A DNA stretch of 64,000 nucleotides from Myxococcales bacterium (GCA_016793325.1 JAEUKI010000067.1:150395-214394); one strand, 5' to 3'. Positions 8,039-17,446 are shown, numbered from the stretch's first letter. Program-made: numbers and translations. The notes: generated by a model from the sequence alone, not told the origin.

Positions 8039-9226
8039 CTACTGCGCCGCGACCGAGCCGCTCACGCTCACGGTCACCGAGACGGACACCTGAACCTTCG
8101 GGACCGCGAGGCGAATATCGTTGAGCGCGTTCGCCGTGCACGCGATCGCCGCGGCGCCGAGCGCGCTCACGCTGCCCGACAGCCGCTCGCCCGACGTGAT
8201 CACGTCCGCGCCCGCCACGACGAGCCGCTCGAGCTGCTTGCCCGTTTGCAGCACCGCGCCGTAGTGCATCTGCAGCACGTTCGTGAGCCGCGTCGCGCGC
8301 TCGGCGAGCATCCCCGGGCTGCCCATCACGCGCACTGCGACTTGCCCCGGCGTGCAGCTCGCGCGCGCGTTGAAGCGCGTGTCGCACGAGGCCCTGCAAT
8401 CGGCGTCCACCATCGGCGGAACGACGCGCCCCGTGCACCGCGGCTCGGTAAACGCCACGCTGCACGACCCGCGACACTCGCCCATGCACGTCGCGCTCGC
8501 CATCGCGACGCACTGGCCCGTGCACGCACCCGTACACATCGCCGAGCACGACCCGCGGCACGTCCCCGAGCACGTCCCGTTGCACGCGCCCGTCGCGTCG
8601 CGCGAAGAGCACGTTCCTTCGCACGTTCCGCGGCAGGTGCCTTGGCAACTCCCGGCGCAGGTCCCTTCGCACGCGCCGCTGCACATGCCCGACGCGGCCA
8701 CCGCGCACGAGCCCGTGCACATCGCCGAGCACGACCCACGAAGCTCGCCGCCTTCGCACTGCACTTGAGCCATTCCAGGCGTGTAGCGAACGTCACAGGT
8801 CGCTGCGCAACGGTTGTACGCCTCGACGTCGACGCGACACTCGGGCGCGGTGGTCTCGACCACGACGGTCACGCCCGCGACCGCGCGAATCGCGCGCATC
8901 TCTTGTTCGATGAGCGCCGCGGCGCGGGTGCACGCCACTTGAGTCGCCGTCATCGAGCCGCTCGCGGCGAGCTCCGCGGGCGTCGCGCCGAGCTGCGTCG
9001 CGATCGACGTGCACTCGCGGAGCAGCGTCCCGTCGAGCTCCGTCGCGGTCTGCGAGAAGCTCGCGGTCGCGTCGAGAAACGCCCGCAGCTTTCGCGCAGC
9101 GTCCGTCGTACCGAAGTCCCCTCCGCAGTTGATGCCGCCAGGGCCGACGACGCCGCAGCCCGAAGCCGAGAGCGCCAAGAGCGAGAGCGCTCCGAGCGAG
9201 ACCGTTCGCAATCGTGTGTAGGACAT
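8039..9226 (-). CDS. Cys-rich lipoprotein with CxGxC tandem repeats
   Basis: The 395-residue protein has a lipobox (SASGC) after a hydrophobic leader. The middle, roughly residues 150-270, is a run of Cys every four residues in the pattern C-x-G-x-C (GTCAGSCQGTCRGTC and variants), interrupted by short Ala/Met stretches and flanked by further Cys. N- and C-terminal parts look helical and end in a Val/Ser-rich tail. I know no defined function for this layout. Dense regular disulfides or metal binding would fit an exported rod-like or adhesive domain. Confidence 0.8.
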   Translation of the reverse strand: MSYTRLRTVSLGALSLLALSASGCGVVGPGGINCGGDFGTTDAARKLRAFLDATASFSQTATELDGTLLRECTSIATQLGATPAELAASGSMTATQVACTRAAALIEQEMRAIRAVAGVTVVVETTAPECRVDVEAYNRCAATCDVRYTPGMAQVQCEGGELRGSCSAMCTGSCAVAASGMCSGACEGTCAGSCQGTCRGTCEGTCSSRDATGACNGTCSGTCRGSCSAMCTGACTGQCVAMASATCMGECRGSCSVAFTEPRCTGRVVPPMVDADCRASCDTRFNARASCTPGQVAVRVMGSPGMLAERATRLTNVLQMHYGAVLQTGKQLERLVVAGADVITSGERLSGSVSALGAAAIACTANALNDIRLAVPKVQVSVSVTVSVSGSVAAQ

Positions 9227-9280
9227 GACGCCCGAGCATACGCCGCGCAGGCTCGGCCTTTACCCACCCAATCGCGGCGC

Positions 9281-10354
9281 TCACACGTCGTGCATGATGG
9301 GCTCGCGCTTCTTGACGAAGCGCTCGATGAGGTTCCACGCGTCGGGGGTCGCGTTGATGATCGAGATCCCGAGGCCCGGCGAGGCGCCGTCGCTCGCGTT
9401 GCGCGTGAACTTCACCTTGCCCTGGATCTCTGCGCTGAGGTTTCCAGGAAACGCCAAGGCCACTTCGCACGACGCTCCGACCGGCAGCACGTGAAACGTC
9501 GCGACGAACACGCCGCCGTTGTTTCGAATGTCGCCGAAGAAGTCCGTAAAGAAGTTGGACTCGGAGTGGACGTTGACCTCGGTCTCGAGCCGCGGAAGCC
9601 CGTTCGGTCCGAGCGGAACGCTCGCGCTCACCGCCGCGTGCTTGTGCGACGAAGCCGACGACGGGGCGTGCGGCGTCGCGGGCATCGCGAGGTGCGACGG
9701 CGCGCGCTGCACGGGCTGCACTGCCGCGGGCTGCGGCTGCGCAAACGGATTGGCCGCGGGCGCGGGCGCGGGCGTGATCGGCTGGGGCTGCGAGAACGGC
9801 GCGGCGGCCGCAGGCGGCGGCGCCGGGTTCATCGGAGCAGGCGGCGCGAAGGGCTGCGCGGGTTGCGCAGGCGCAACGTACGGCGCGACCGGAGCTGCGG
9901 GTTGCACAGGCGCAACGGGAGCCGCGGGAGGCGTCGGCGCAGCGAAGGGAGCCGCGGGAGCCACGGGAGCCGCGGGAGCCACGGGAGCGGCGGGAGCCGC
10001 GGGAGCGGCGGGCTGAGCGGGCTGACCCGGCAGCGCCCCAGCGTCCTTCAGCGCGTTGAAGATCGTGCGCAGGGTCTCGGCGATCGCTTGCGTGGCGTCG
10101 GCGACGCCCGGAAACGACTGGTCGACGCCCTGCATCTTCTCGAGCGTGCCCTGGAGCACCCCTCGCGCTTGAACGAACAAATTCAGGTCGGGATCGCCGC
10201 GCTCGAGCTTGAATAGCGGGCCAATAGCCCCCGCCAGCCCCGAGGCGATCTCGACGATGTTGGGAGGAATGTTCGGATCCTGTTGAAGGGTTCCGAGGAC
10301 TCCTGCGAGTCGCTGGCGAGCCGTCGCGGCGGCAGCCGATGGCGTGGTGCTCAT
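9281..10354 (-). CDS. Pro/Ala-rich protein with C-terminal PilZ-like domain
   Basis: The 357-residue protein has three parts. Residues 1-105 are predicted helical, about 110-245 are a low-complexity Pro-Ala linker (APVAPAAP units), and about 255-357 resemble the PilZ-like domain common in myxobacteria: a GVFVATFHVLPVG segment, CEVALAFPG, and a closing GLGISIINATPDAWNLIERF. In this subfamily the RxxxR c-di-GMP motif is often missing and I do not see it here, so nucleotide binding is doubtful. It is likely a cytoplasmic regulator or motility adaptor. Confidence 0.78.
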   Translation of the reverse strand: MSTTPSAAAATARQRLAGVLGTLQQDPNIPPNIVEIASGLAGAIGPLFKLERGDPDLNLFVQARGVLQGTLEKMQGVDQSFPGVADATQAIAETLRTIFNALKDAGALPGQPAQPAAPAAPAAPVAPAAPVAPAAPFAAPTPPAAPVAPVQPAAPVAPYVAPAQPAQPFAPPAPMNPAPPPAAAAPFSQPQPITPAPAPAANPFAQPQPAAVQPVQRAPSHLAMPATPHAPSSASSHKHAAVSASVPLGPNGLPRLETEVNVHSESNFFTDFFGDIRNNGGVFVATFHVLPVGASCEVALAFPGNLSAEIQGKVKFTRNASDGASPGLGISIINATPDAWNLIERFVKKREPIMHDV

Positions 10355-10416
10355 GAACGCGAAGAGGACGATACCCCCTCGCGTGCGCCGCGATCAATCG
10401 CAGTTTCGCGCGTCTC

Positions 10417-10854
10417 TCACAGCGCCCGCGTGAACACGTACCGCGCCCGCCCGTTGCCCGCGTAGTTCGTGTCGTGCTCCACCGAAAAGCCCAGCGCTCG
10501 GTGAAAATCGACGCTCCCCTCGTTGCCGACGGTCGTGATCGCCTTCAGCCGCGTCGCGCCCTGCTCGCGCGCGCGACGGGCAAACTCCTCGTAGAGCGCC
10601 TTGGCCACGCCGCGTCGCCGCCGCTCGGGATCGATCCCCACGAGGTGCACGTACGCCACGCGCGGGTCTCGATCGGTCACGAAGCCCAGCAAGAACCCTG
10701 TCATCGCGCCGTCGTCCTCGGCCACGAGCGCGTGATGCCCGAGCTCGTAGAAGAGAAACGGCTCTGGCTTGAGCGCGGACGGACCGCCCCACCACGCGTC
10801 CATCGCGGACACGATCGCGTCGAAATCAGCCTTCGTGATCCCTCGGATGAGCAT
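10417..10854 (-). CDS. GNAT-family N-acetyltransferase
   Basis: This 145-residue acyl-CoA-dependent acetyltransferase starts at ATG 10854; a TTG 13 codons upstream is an alternative. It contains the acetyl-CoA pyrophosphate-binding motif A as VHLVGIDPERRRRGVAKAL and a C-terminal FHRALGF motif typical of GNATs. It overlaps no neighbour and lies between the PilZ-like gene and the PHP lipoprotein gene, all on the minus strand. The substrate is unknown. Confidence 0.88.
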   Translation of the reverse strand: MLIRGITKADFDAIVSAMDAWWGGPSALKPEPFLFYELGHHALVAEDDGAMTGFLLGFVTDRDPRVAYVHLVGIDPERRRRGVAKALYEEFARRAREQGATRLKAITTVGNEGSVDFHRALGFSVEHDTNYAGNGRARYVFTRAL

Positions 10855-10908
10855 CGCGCACGGGGGAGTATGGGACTCTGGGCTCACAGTCAACGCGGGA
10901 CTTTCCCT

Positions 10909-13512
10909 TCACGGGGACCGACGGGGACGGCCTCGCGAGCCTCGCACGTACACCGGGTTGGACATCGCCATCGCCACCATGGGTGGATCCCCGACGAGCA
11001 CGGGGATCGGCTGCGTCCCCCGCACACGAAACAGCACGATGCTGTCCTGCGCCGCCGCGCTCGCGCGCCACGAGGCCTCCACGCGAACGACGTCTCCGTC
11101 CCGCGTGACGCGCGCGCCCGTGAGGGCCGTGATCGTCCCGTTCGCGTCGACGCGCTCGAGCGTGTCCGCGGGCGCCCACCCGACGGACACCGCGCGAACG
11201 GTGAGCGTTTCTCCAGGCGCGACGGGCCTCTCGAGCTCGCCCACCGCGGACGACCGATCCGCGCGAAGGACCTCGAGGATCGGGCCGTCGGTCATCACCA
11301 CGTCGCGCTTCTGGCGGATCATCGCGCGCGCTTGCTCGTCCGCCGTCGGCCCAGGGGGGCCGCCCGCGCTGCGCCACGTGTGCGACCCACGAAAACAAGT
11401 TCGCGGGTAGCCGACCTCTTGCGTGACGATCGCGTGCGAGTCGCTGTTGGCCACGCCCGTGATGCGCGCGCCGTTGCGCAAGAGCGAGAACCAATCGCGA
11501 ACGACCCCGTCGGCCTGCGGTTGGTAGCGGCCGTTCCACACCTCGATGGCGTCGAACGTCGGTGAAAATCCAGGGCGCGCGGCGCGCCCGGTCCGCGGGT
11601 CGAGCGCCACGATGTCGAACAGCCCCGTCGGCGAACCCGCGCGCGGGTGGTTCACTTGAATGACTGTGTCCGGGTGCTGACGCCGCATCCGCGCGACGAG
11701 CTCGTCCGCGGGAACCTCGAAGAGATCCGGCGCCCCGTTGAGCGGCTGCGATGGATCGACGCGCAGGGGATAGATGTTCCAGTGGCCCGTCGGGTTGACC
11801 GCGATGTCCGTGCTCACTTCGTCGCCGCCCATCGTCACGAGGCGCTGATCGAGGTCCTCTGCGCTCGCCGCGGCAGACAGGTCCGTCGCGACGTTGTGAT
11901 CCGTCGCCGCCACGACGTCGAGCCCCTCGGCGGCCGCAGCAAGAACGCGATCCCGCGTGCTCACGGGCGAGTCGAGCGAAGGCGCTTGGTGCGTGTGAAA
12001 GTCCCCGCACACCCAGCGATGCTCCGCGTCGATCACGCGCCGAACGCTGAGCGAGACCGACTGCGTCGCGCCCTCGACCACCGTCACGCGCGCTTCTCCG
12101 AGCGTGTAGAACCCACCCTTGGTCGCCACCAACCGATAGCTCCCCGGCGCGATCGGAACCGTGGTCTGCCCGCGATGCGACACGAGCACGCTGTTGCGCG
12201 CGCCGTCCCCGCGGCCGATCGCTCCGAGCATCGGGTCCGGCGTCCCGTTTTCGCCGTAGATCAACACGCGCGCGTCCGTCGGCGCGCCGTCCTCGACGCT
12301 CACGCGAAGCGCGCTCGCGGCGCCCACCGTCGCGTCGATCATCGGCGACTCGGTCGCGCCCGGCGCGCCGAGCACGAGGCTCCCGCCGCTCGCGACGGTG
12401 ACCCCGCGCGCCATCGCCGTCACGCGCACGGTGAACGTCCCTGCCGCTGTGCTCTCGACGAGCGCCAGCCCATCGGTGCCGCTCGCGGCCATCCACCGCG
12501 GCGCGCCCTGCGCGTCTTCGAGCACGACGCGAGCGCCGGCAAACGGTCGTCCCTGCGCGTCTCGGACGCGAACGCGCCCCTGCATCCTCGTCCCTTGCCC
12601 GCGAAATCCCGCGCATCGAAGGGCATCACCCACGCCCGACGCGAAGCTCACGCCGATCGCGCGCTTGTAGGTCACCGATTGCCCCGCGGCGAGCGTGATC
12701 GTCCGCTGCATCGGGTTGCTCCACGCGCTTCCGTTGGGACCGAAGAGCTCCGCGGAGTCCTCTGCGACGATCGCGTACACGGTCTCGCGGCCCACGCCCG
12801 CGATCCACGGGCCGCGCCGCTCGCCGCGCAGCGCGTGACCGACGCCAGGAGCCCAGTGCTCGGCGCCCGCCCACTGAATCGCGTCGCCGAGGCCCACTTC
12901 GGTCGGGCTCGTCCCCGCGTACGCGAGGGTCGTCTCGAGCTCGATCGCGCAGCGGCCGGGCGCGAGAATGTACCGCGTTTCTCCGGTCAATCCGGGGGTC
13001 CGAGGGTCTTCTCCGCGAACGATCACCGCGGCGCTCCCGTTGGGCCGCACCTCGCTCGTCGCGCTCGTGTACCGAAGCTGCCTTGGAAATCGCCCGAGAA
13101 AATTGAACACCTGCCCGAGCTCATCCGGCGCGCGCCGCGATCCATCGACGCGCTGGACGTCCACCAACTGCCCGCCAGAGAGCGAAAACCCGCCCCCTCC
13201 CGTGCGCACGTCGTCGACCACCGCGCGCACGACGCCGTTGTCGAGCACCCAATCCCCGATCTTGCCCACCGCGTTGGGTCCCGCACAAAGCTCGCTCGCC
13301 GCGCTCGCGCGAAGCACCCTCGCGGCGGTCGGCACGGGCTCGGTCAGGTGTTCGTCGAGCGCGTATCGATCCGCGACGGGCGCTCGTGGGGTCGGTCTCG
13401 CCGCGAGCGACGGCGTCGTCGCGCGCTCGTGTCCCTTGCACGTCGTGTGCGAAATTCCAGCGAGAATTGCGAGCGACCAACGCCAGCGACCTCCGACCGA
13501 CCGATGTGCCAT
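10909..13512 (-). CDS. PHP-domain (CehA/McbA-like) predicted lipoprotein metallohydrolase
   Basis: The 867-residue protein has an N-terminal leader with a Cys near residue 25 as possible lipidation site. The first ~300 residues form a beta-rich domain, followed by carboxypeptidase-regulatory-like beta-sandwich segments (GRPFAGARVVLED; PGSYRLVATKGGFYTLGEA). A PHP-like metallophosphoesterase domain then shows DFHTHQ near 504, AATDHN near 535, QVNHPR and GVANSDSHA, which would supply metal-binding His and Asp residues. CehA/McbA relatives hydrolyse varied esters. The substrate here is unknown, and the regulatory-like domains suggest surface or carbohydrate binding. A very long open frame continues upstream, but I chose the ATG that gives an export signal. 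Confidence 0.8.
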   Translation of the reverse strand: MAHRSVGGRWRWSLAILAGISHTTCKGHERATTPSLAARPTPRAPVADRYALDEHLTEPVPTAARVLRASAASELCAGPNAVGKIGDWVLDNGVVRAVVDDVRTGGGGFSLSGGQLVDVQRVDGSRRAPDELGQVFNFLGRFPRQLRYTSATSEVRPNGSAAVIVRGEDPRTPGLTGETRYILAPGRCAIELETTLAYAGTSPTEVGLGDAIQWAGAEHWAPGVGHALRGERRGPWIAGVGRETVYAIVAEDSAELFGPNGSAWSNPMQRTITLAAGQSVTYKRAIGVSFASGVGDALRCAGFRGQGTRMQGRVRVRDAQGRPFAGARVVLEDAQGAPRWMAASGTDGLALVESTAAGTFTVRVTAMARGVTVASGGSLVLGAPGATESPMIDATVGAASALRVSVEDGAPTDARVLIYGENGTPDPMLGAIGRGDGARNSVLVSHRGQTTVPIAPGSYRLVATKGGFYTLGEARVTVVEGATQSVSLSVRRVIDAEHRWVCGDFHTHQAPSLDSPVSTRDRVLAAAAEGLDVVAATDHNVATDLSAAASAEDLDQRLVTMGGDEVSTDIAVNPTGHWNIYPLRVDPSQPLNGAPDLFEVPADELVARMRRQHPDTVIQVNHPRAGSPTGLFDIVALDPRTGRAARPGFSPTFDAIEVWNGRYQPQADGVVRDWFSLLRNGARITGVANSDSHAIVTQEVGYPRTCFRGSHTWRSAGGPPGPTADEQARAMIRQKRDVVMTDGPILEVLRADRSSAVGELERPVAPGETLTVRAVSVGWAPADTLERVDANGTITALTGARVTRDGDVVRVEASWRASAAAQDSIVLFRVRGTQPIPVLVGDPPMVAMAMSNPVYVRGSRGRPRRSP

Positions 13513-13614
13513 CGACCGCTCGTATACCGCCTGCGCGCCGGGCGAACAAAGCGCGGCCACCGCGGCTCGGTGACGTTGTTGCGCAACGACTCTCGTTCGC
13601 GGCACCCTTCGGAC

Positions 13615-13980
13615 ATGCGCTCGACACTGACCCATGCTTTCGCCGCGCTCGCTCTCTCGACCTTCGTCGCAGCGTGCGGCAACGCCGTGACGGCGCCGAT
13701 GGACACCGGCGTCTCGAGCGACGACGCGAGCTGTTTTCCGCCGCCGAGCTGCGATGGTCCGCAGCGGTGCACGGGGATGCTCACCTACGAGGTCGTCGAG
13801 TCGCGTCCGTGCGCCGAAGCGTGCGGCTCGCGTCCGTGCGTGGGAAGCACCTGCGTCGCGGTCAGCAGCGAGCGCATGTGTCCCGCAGGCATGCGCTGCG
13901 TCGCGTATCGCATCAACGACCCGCGCGGGTTCTCGAGCCCCACGCCGTGCATGCCCACGACGGGCGCCGACGGCGGCTGA
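13615..13980 (+). CDS. Small Cys-rich lipoprotein
   Basis: This 121-residue protein has a leader ending in the lipobox TFVAAC. Ten or so cysteines lie in the mature part (CDGPQRC, CAEACGSRPC, CVGSTC) with Pro and Gly, suggesting a compact disulfide-rich exported domain. I do not recognise the family. It is divergent from the PHP gene (starts 103 bases apart) and converges on the next minus-strand gene. Confidence 0.7.
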   Translation: MRSTLTHAFAALALSTFVAACGNAVTAPMDTGVSSDDASCFPPPSCDGPQRCTGMLTYEVVESRPCAEACGSRPCVGSTCVAVSSERMCPAGMRCVAYRINDPRGFSSPTPCMPTTGADGG

Positions 13981-13985
13981 GCGCG

Positions 13986-15419
13986 CTACGGCCCGGCGCT
14001 TCGCGCGTCGTCCAAACGCATTCGAGAGACGCAGAACTGTCGATGCGCGGCGCTCTGGTGTCCCATGCCTGTCGGTCGTTCGACGCTGGTTTCGCAGTCG
14101 GTTCCCGTGCGTCGAACGAGCGCCGCGTGCGCGAGCCGATGCGCGGGCAGGATCGAGGGCGGAGGTGGATGACTCGAGCCGATCTCTTCGAACACCGTGC
14201 GCGACGGCCGCTCGTCCGACGCGTACGCGAGCGCGAGCAACGATAGCCCGGCGCTCTCCGCAAACGGATCGAGCACCGCGGCCGACAGCACGGGGTTCGA
14301 CGGCCCGTTGTGCCCCATGATCGCGGACCAGTTCGTGTCGGCGAGCGCTTCGATCGCGCGCTCGCTGGCGAGCAACGGCAGCGAGCGCGGCGGACAACGA
14401 GTGCGCTCTTCGTTGTCGCGCAAGAGCCACTCGACCTGATCGCACATCGACTCGACGCTGAGCCCGTAGCCCACAGGGAGTCGCATCGGCGCGAGCTCGA
14501 CGCAGATCGCGTGGAGCGAACGGAGATAAAAGACCGCTGCTTCGTGATCCCCCGCCGCGTGCGCGTACACCGCGAACCGCCGCAGCCGAGCGCCGAGCGC
14601 GAAGCCGTCGAACGTCTTCGCCCACGCTTCGATCGACGACGCTGCGGCAGGCGCGTCGCGCGCTCGACGAGCGAACGCGACCGCGCGCCGATGTTGATCG
14701 AGCAGGGGCGTCTCGTGCTGGCGCAAGACGCCCGCGCGCAGCATCAAGCTCGCGGTCACCGACGAGTACGGGCTGGGCGCGAGCCAACGCGAGCCGTCGA
14801 ACCCCGGGTGGTCGCGACCCGCCAACACGGGCGCGACGTCGTCGTGCAACCGTGCAGCGCCGTGCACGGATCGGATCGGCAGCACGACGCCGGCCCAGGT
14901 GAGCAGCGCCGAGCGGGACGCGAACACCTGCGAATCGAGGCGCCAACCGCGGGTGCGCTCGGCGCCGCGCTCGAAGGTCTCGACCGTGGCGTCGACGTAC
15001 TCGAGCCCGTCGTTGGCGATCAGCGCGACGGTCGCGAGCCATGATTGTGTGTGCGTAAACACGCTGGTCACCGACGGTCGCCACGCGGTAGTCCGAACGA
15101 GCGGCGGCTCGAGCGTGACGGCGCAGCGCGGCGCCCACCATCGCGGAGGCGTTCGCAGCGCGATGCCGCTCCCGCTAGGGCATCGAAGATGCGCGAGCGG
15201 ATCAGCGGGGTCGCAATTCAATCCAAACCGATGCCGCGAATCGGGACCCCGAAGACGACCGTCGCGGTCTTGGTTGACCGGCGCGACGATCGGGCGCGCG
15301 GCAACCACGGACGCATCGGCGATCGAGGGCGGTCGACGAACGTGGGTCGCGACGCGTCGAGGCGAAGGAGCGCACGCGCCGAGCGCCACGAGGACAAACC
15401 AACGGATCACGCGCCGCAC
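13986..15419 (-). CDS. Predicted lipoprotein of unknown function
   Basis: The frame stays open far upstream, but GTG 15419 gives a short leader ending in LGAC followed by ordinary lipoprotein sequence; this start is uncertain because no clear ribosome site precedes it. The 477-residue product has a helical middle with many Ala, Arg and Leu (possible TPR-like packing) and I recognise no catalytic motif. Codons in the N-terminal part (15179-15247) fall inside a dispersed repeat, family D, that recurs at 63802-63871. It converges on the small Cys-rich lipoprotein gene. Confidence 0.62.
   Translation of the reverse strand: MRRVIRWFVLVALGACAPSPRRVATHVRRPPSIADASVVAARPIVAPVNQDRDGRLRGPDSRHRFGLNCDPADPLAHLRCPSGSGIALRTPPRWWAPRCAVTLEPPLVRTTAWRPSVTSVFTHTQSWLATVALIANDGLEYVDATVETFERGAERTRGWRLDSQVFASRSALLTWAGVVLPIRSVHGAARLHDDVAPVLAGRDHPGFDGSRWLAPSPYSSVTASLMLRAGVLRQHETPLLDQHRRAVAFARRARDAPAAASSIEAWAKTFDGFALGARLRRFAVYAHAAGDHEAAVFYLRSLHAICVELAPMRLPVGYGLSVESMCDQVEWLLRDNEERTRCPPRSLPLLASERAIEALADTNWSAIMGHNGPSNPVLSAAVLDPFAESAGLSLLALAYASDERPSRTVFEEIGSSHPPPPSILPAHRLAHAALVRRTGTDCETSVERPTGMGHQSAAHRQFCVSRMRLDDARSAGP
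15179..15247 (-). repeat. Family D repeat, copy 1 (inside the lipoprotein gene)
   Basis: About 70 bases match 63802-63871 at roughly 80% by eye with a 1-base indel. On the minus strand both read through a peptide of the form FGLxxxxADPL. In this copy the repeat is part of a reading frame between the lipobox and the body of the protein. Confidence 0.6.
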
Positions 15420-15673
15420 GAAGCCGAGGATGCATCGGTTCGGGCGCGGGCCTGCGGGTCGCAGCGCGCTTCGTGAGAGCGCCGTGAGGCGACGGCGACG
15501 CCGCGTCGATCGCGAGCCGTCTGCGCGTTCTCCAGCGTGTCGAATTGCGAATGGCCCCGTGGTCGTGCGCGCACTACTCCCCTCGAGCGAGACAAGGATC
15601 ACGAGCGATCGACCGCACCCATTGTGCGGCCGATGCGTCATCGTGCGTCATCGCTCGGACAGGGAAGCGGAGT

Positions 15674-16939
15674 ATGAAGAGCTACCTACGCGCGACGAGC
15701 GTGCTGTTCGCGCTCGTGTGTGCGCCGTCGATGGCGCGCGCAGACGAGATCGATGGATGGATGTCTGCGGCGGTGTCGATCGGCCCAGCGCAAGCGCCGA
15801 GCACCGAGCAAGCCGCGCTCTCGATGGCCTACGTGAACACGAGCCCATCGACCGCGCCGCCGTCGAGCCCGCCGAACCCGTCGACCGCGCCTGGGAGCGT
15901 CGTGGTGACGCTCGTCGATCAGAACGGCGCGCGACTCACGTCACTGTGCCCCAACTCGTCTGTGCTCGGTCGCCCGCCTGCACCGGCGCCGTTGAACAGC
16001 TCGGAGGTTCCTGCGTTGTACATCTCGGCGCCCGCGATCACGAAGAACGCGGTCTACGTCGTGGCGACGACGGTCTTCTCGGGCAGCACGCGCGTCAATC
16101 AGCTCTTCGTCGCGACGCACGTGGACAACACTCCGACGTGCGACAACCAATGGAGCGGGTGGAGCGCGGTCGGGATGCCGCCGAACCTCCAAGCGTACAC
16201 AGCGCCCGCGGTCACGATCCTCAACGGCGTGAGGTACGTCGCGATCGGGATGCGATCGAACACGGTCCCCGCGCAGTACTCGACCTGGGTCCTGCCGCAC
16301 ACCGCTGGCGGAGCCTGGATGCAAGTCAGCAACGACGGCGAGCCCGGAATGCCGTCGATCACGAACGACGGGCTCGGGTTGGTCGTCGTTCGCGCGCTGC
16401 CCGCGTCGGACTACGTCTTCGTCCGCCGCGGCACGACGAGCGCAGCCAACCCACACATCGTGACGTGGAACGTCGGGTTCATGCGCGCGTTCAACGCGGG
16501 CCCCTTCGATCCACCGCCTCCGCCACCAGCGGGCCTCTCGTCGAGCATGGGAACCGCGTGCACGGTGATGGGCGCGGGCCCCGAAGTGGCGACGCCGTAC
16601 CCGTCTCGCTTGGCGATCACGTGCTTCGATCGCGGGTCGCAGACGTTTCGAACGCTGCGATACAACAGCTCGACCTGGGCCAGCGCGTGGGTCAACTCGT
16701 CGCCGATGACCTGGCCCTCTGGAATCAGACCGACGATCTCGATCCCTGCGTCGGCGGCGATCACCGTTCCGACCGGCGCGCAGACACCGCTCACGAACTG
16801 GCTCCTCTTCGCGGTGGCGCAGACGCCAACCTTGTTCGGTCCGTCGGCGCGGCACCGCACGGGCTACACGTATCGCGCGTCGGACACGTTGCTCAGCGCT
16901 CCGCCCGCGCTCGGCGCGTATCAACCGCGGCTGTACTGA
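15674..16939 (+). CDS. Secreted protein of unknown function, beta-propeller-like
   Basis: The 421-residue protein has a cleavable signal peptide ending near ARADE. The mature part is rich in Ser, Thr, Pro and aromatic residues with recurring strands (NAVYVVATTVFSGSTRVNQ; LNGVRYVAIGMRSN), suggesting a beta-propeller or similar all-beta fold. A poly-Pro stretch (PPPPPPAG) lies near the middle. No catalytic motif is visible. It is divergent from the lipoprotein gene at 13986-15419 with about 250 bases between starts. Confidence 0.7.
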   Translation: MKSYLRATSVLFALVCAPSMARADEIDGWMSAAVSIGPAQAPSTEQAALSMAYVNTSPSTAPPSSPPNPSTAPGSVVVTLVDQNGARLTSLCPNSSVLGRPPAPAPLNSSEVPALYISAPAITKNAVYVVATTVFSGSTRVNQLFVATHVDNTPTCDNQWSGWSAVGMPPNLQAYTAPAVTILNGVRYVAIGMRSNTVPAQYSTWVLPHTAGGAWMQVSNDGEPGMPSITNDGLGLVVVRALPASDYVFVRRGTTSAANPHIVTWNVGFMRAFNAGPFDPPPPPPAGLSSSMGTACTVMGAGPEVATPYPSRLAITCFDRGSQTFRTLRYNSSTWASAWVNSSPMTWPSGIRPTISIPASAAITVPTGAQTPLTNWLLFAVAQTPTLFGPSARHRTGYTYRASDTLLSAPPALGAYQPRLY

Positions 16940-17042
16940 GCGATTGCGGAGCTCGCGCGTCCGCGGGCCGAGCCTGCGCACGAGCGTCGGTCGCGCCGAG
17001 CGTCGCGATCGCAGCGGAGACGACAGCGGCGAAGCGGGTCAT
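16893..17042 (-). CDS. Possible small secreted peptide or gene remnant
   Basis: A 49-codon frame encodes a good signal peptide (MTRFAAVVSAAIATLGATDA, then RAQA as a cleavage site), followed by about 27 polar residues. It overlaps the 3' end of the upstream plus-strand gene by 47 bases and has no clear ribosome site. It may be a decayed gene for an exported protein or a chance frame. Confidence 0.25.
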   Translation of the reverse strand: MTRFAAVVSAAIATLGATDARAQARPADARAPQSLSTAAVDTRRARAER

Positions 17043-17131
17043 TTGAATTTGTGACCTTATATCAATTTCACTGCGCTCGATCTGAAGTGGCTGTGGACCA
17101 TCCCGCGCCCGAGCGAGGATCGCAGGCCCGC

Positions 17132-17446
17132 TCAATTGGGCAGCGGTCGCTCGACGCGAAACCACATCGTCCACGGGCTCGCGCACAGCGAGCACTGCGT
17201 ACGCGCCGCGCGGAGCATCGCGCCCTTGTGCGCGACCGCGTCGTGCGACACGAGCCTGAGCGCGCCCTCGCACTTGGGGCACGGCTGCGAGAGCGCTCGC
17301 GGCTCGACGAGCGAGGCGGACTCGACGGCGATCGGTCGGTCCATCGAGCCTCCGTCGCTCGCGAAGAAGAGCTTCTCGCGTTGCTCGGCGAGCTTCGCGG
17401 CAGCGCGCTCTGCGGCGCGTCGTTCGGTGCGCTTTCGAAAAATCAT
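17132..17446 (-). CDS. Small zinc-ribbon-like protein
   Basis: This 104-residue protein has a basic, helical N-terminus (RTERRAAERAAAKLAEQREK) and a C-terminal cysteine pair arrangement CPKC...CSLC with about 30 residues between pairs, as in zinc ribbons. Its function is unknown. It is divergent from the WxxGxW-repeat gene, with starts 183 bases apart. Confidence 0.65.
   Translation of the reverse strand: MIFRKRTERRAAERAAAKLAEQREKLFFASDGGSMDRPIAVESASLVEPRALSQPCPKCEGALRLVSHDAVAHKGAMLRAARTQCSLCASPWTMWFRVERPLPN

Noticed and set aside
13513..15141. Upstream part of a 1410-codon minus-strand frame joined to the PHP lipoprotein
   Set aside because: It lies antisense to small lipoproteins or out of frame with the better gene at 13986-15419, and is Arg-rich. 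The PHP gene has its own ATG and leader at 13512.
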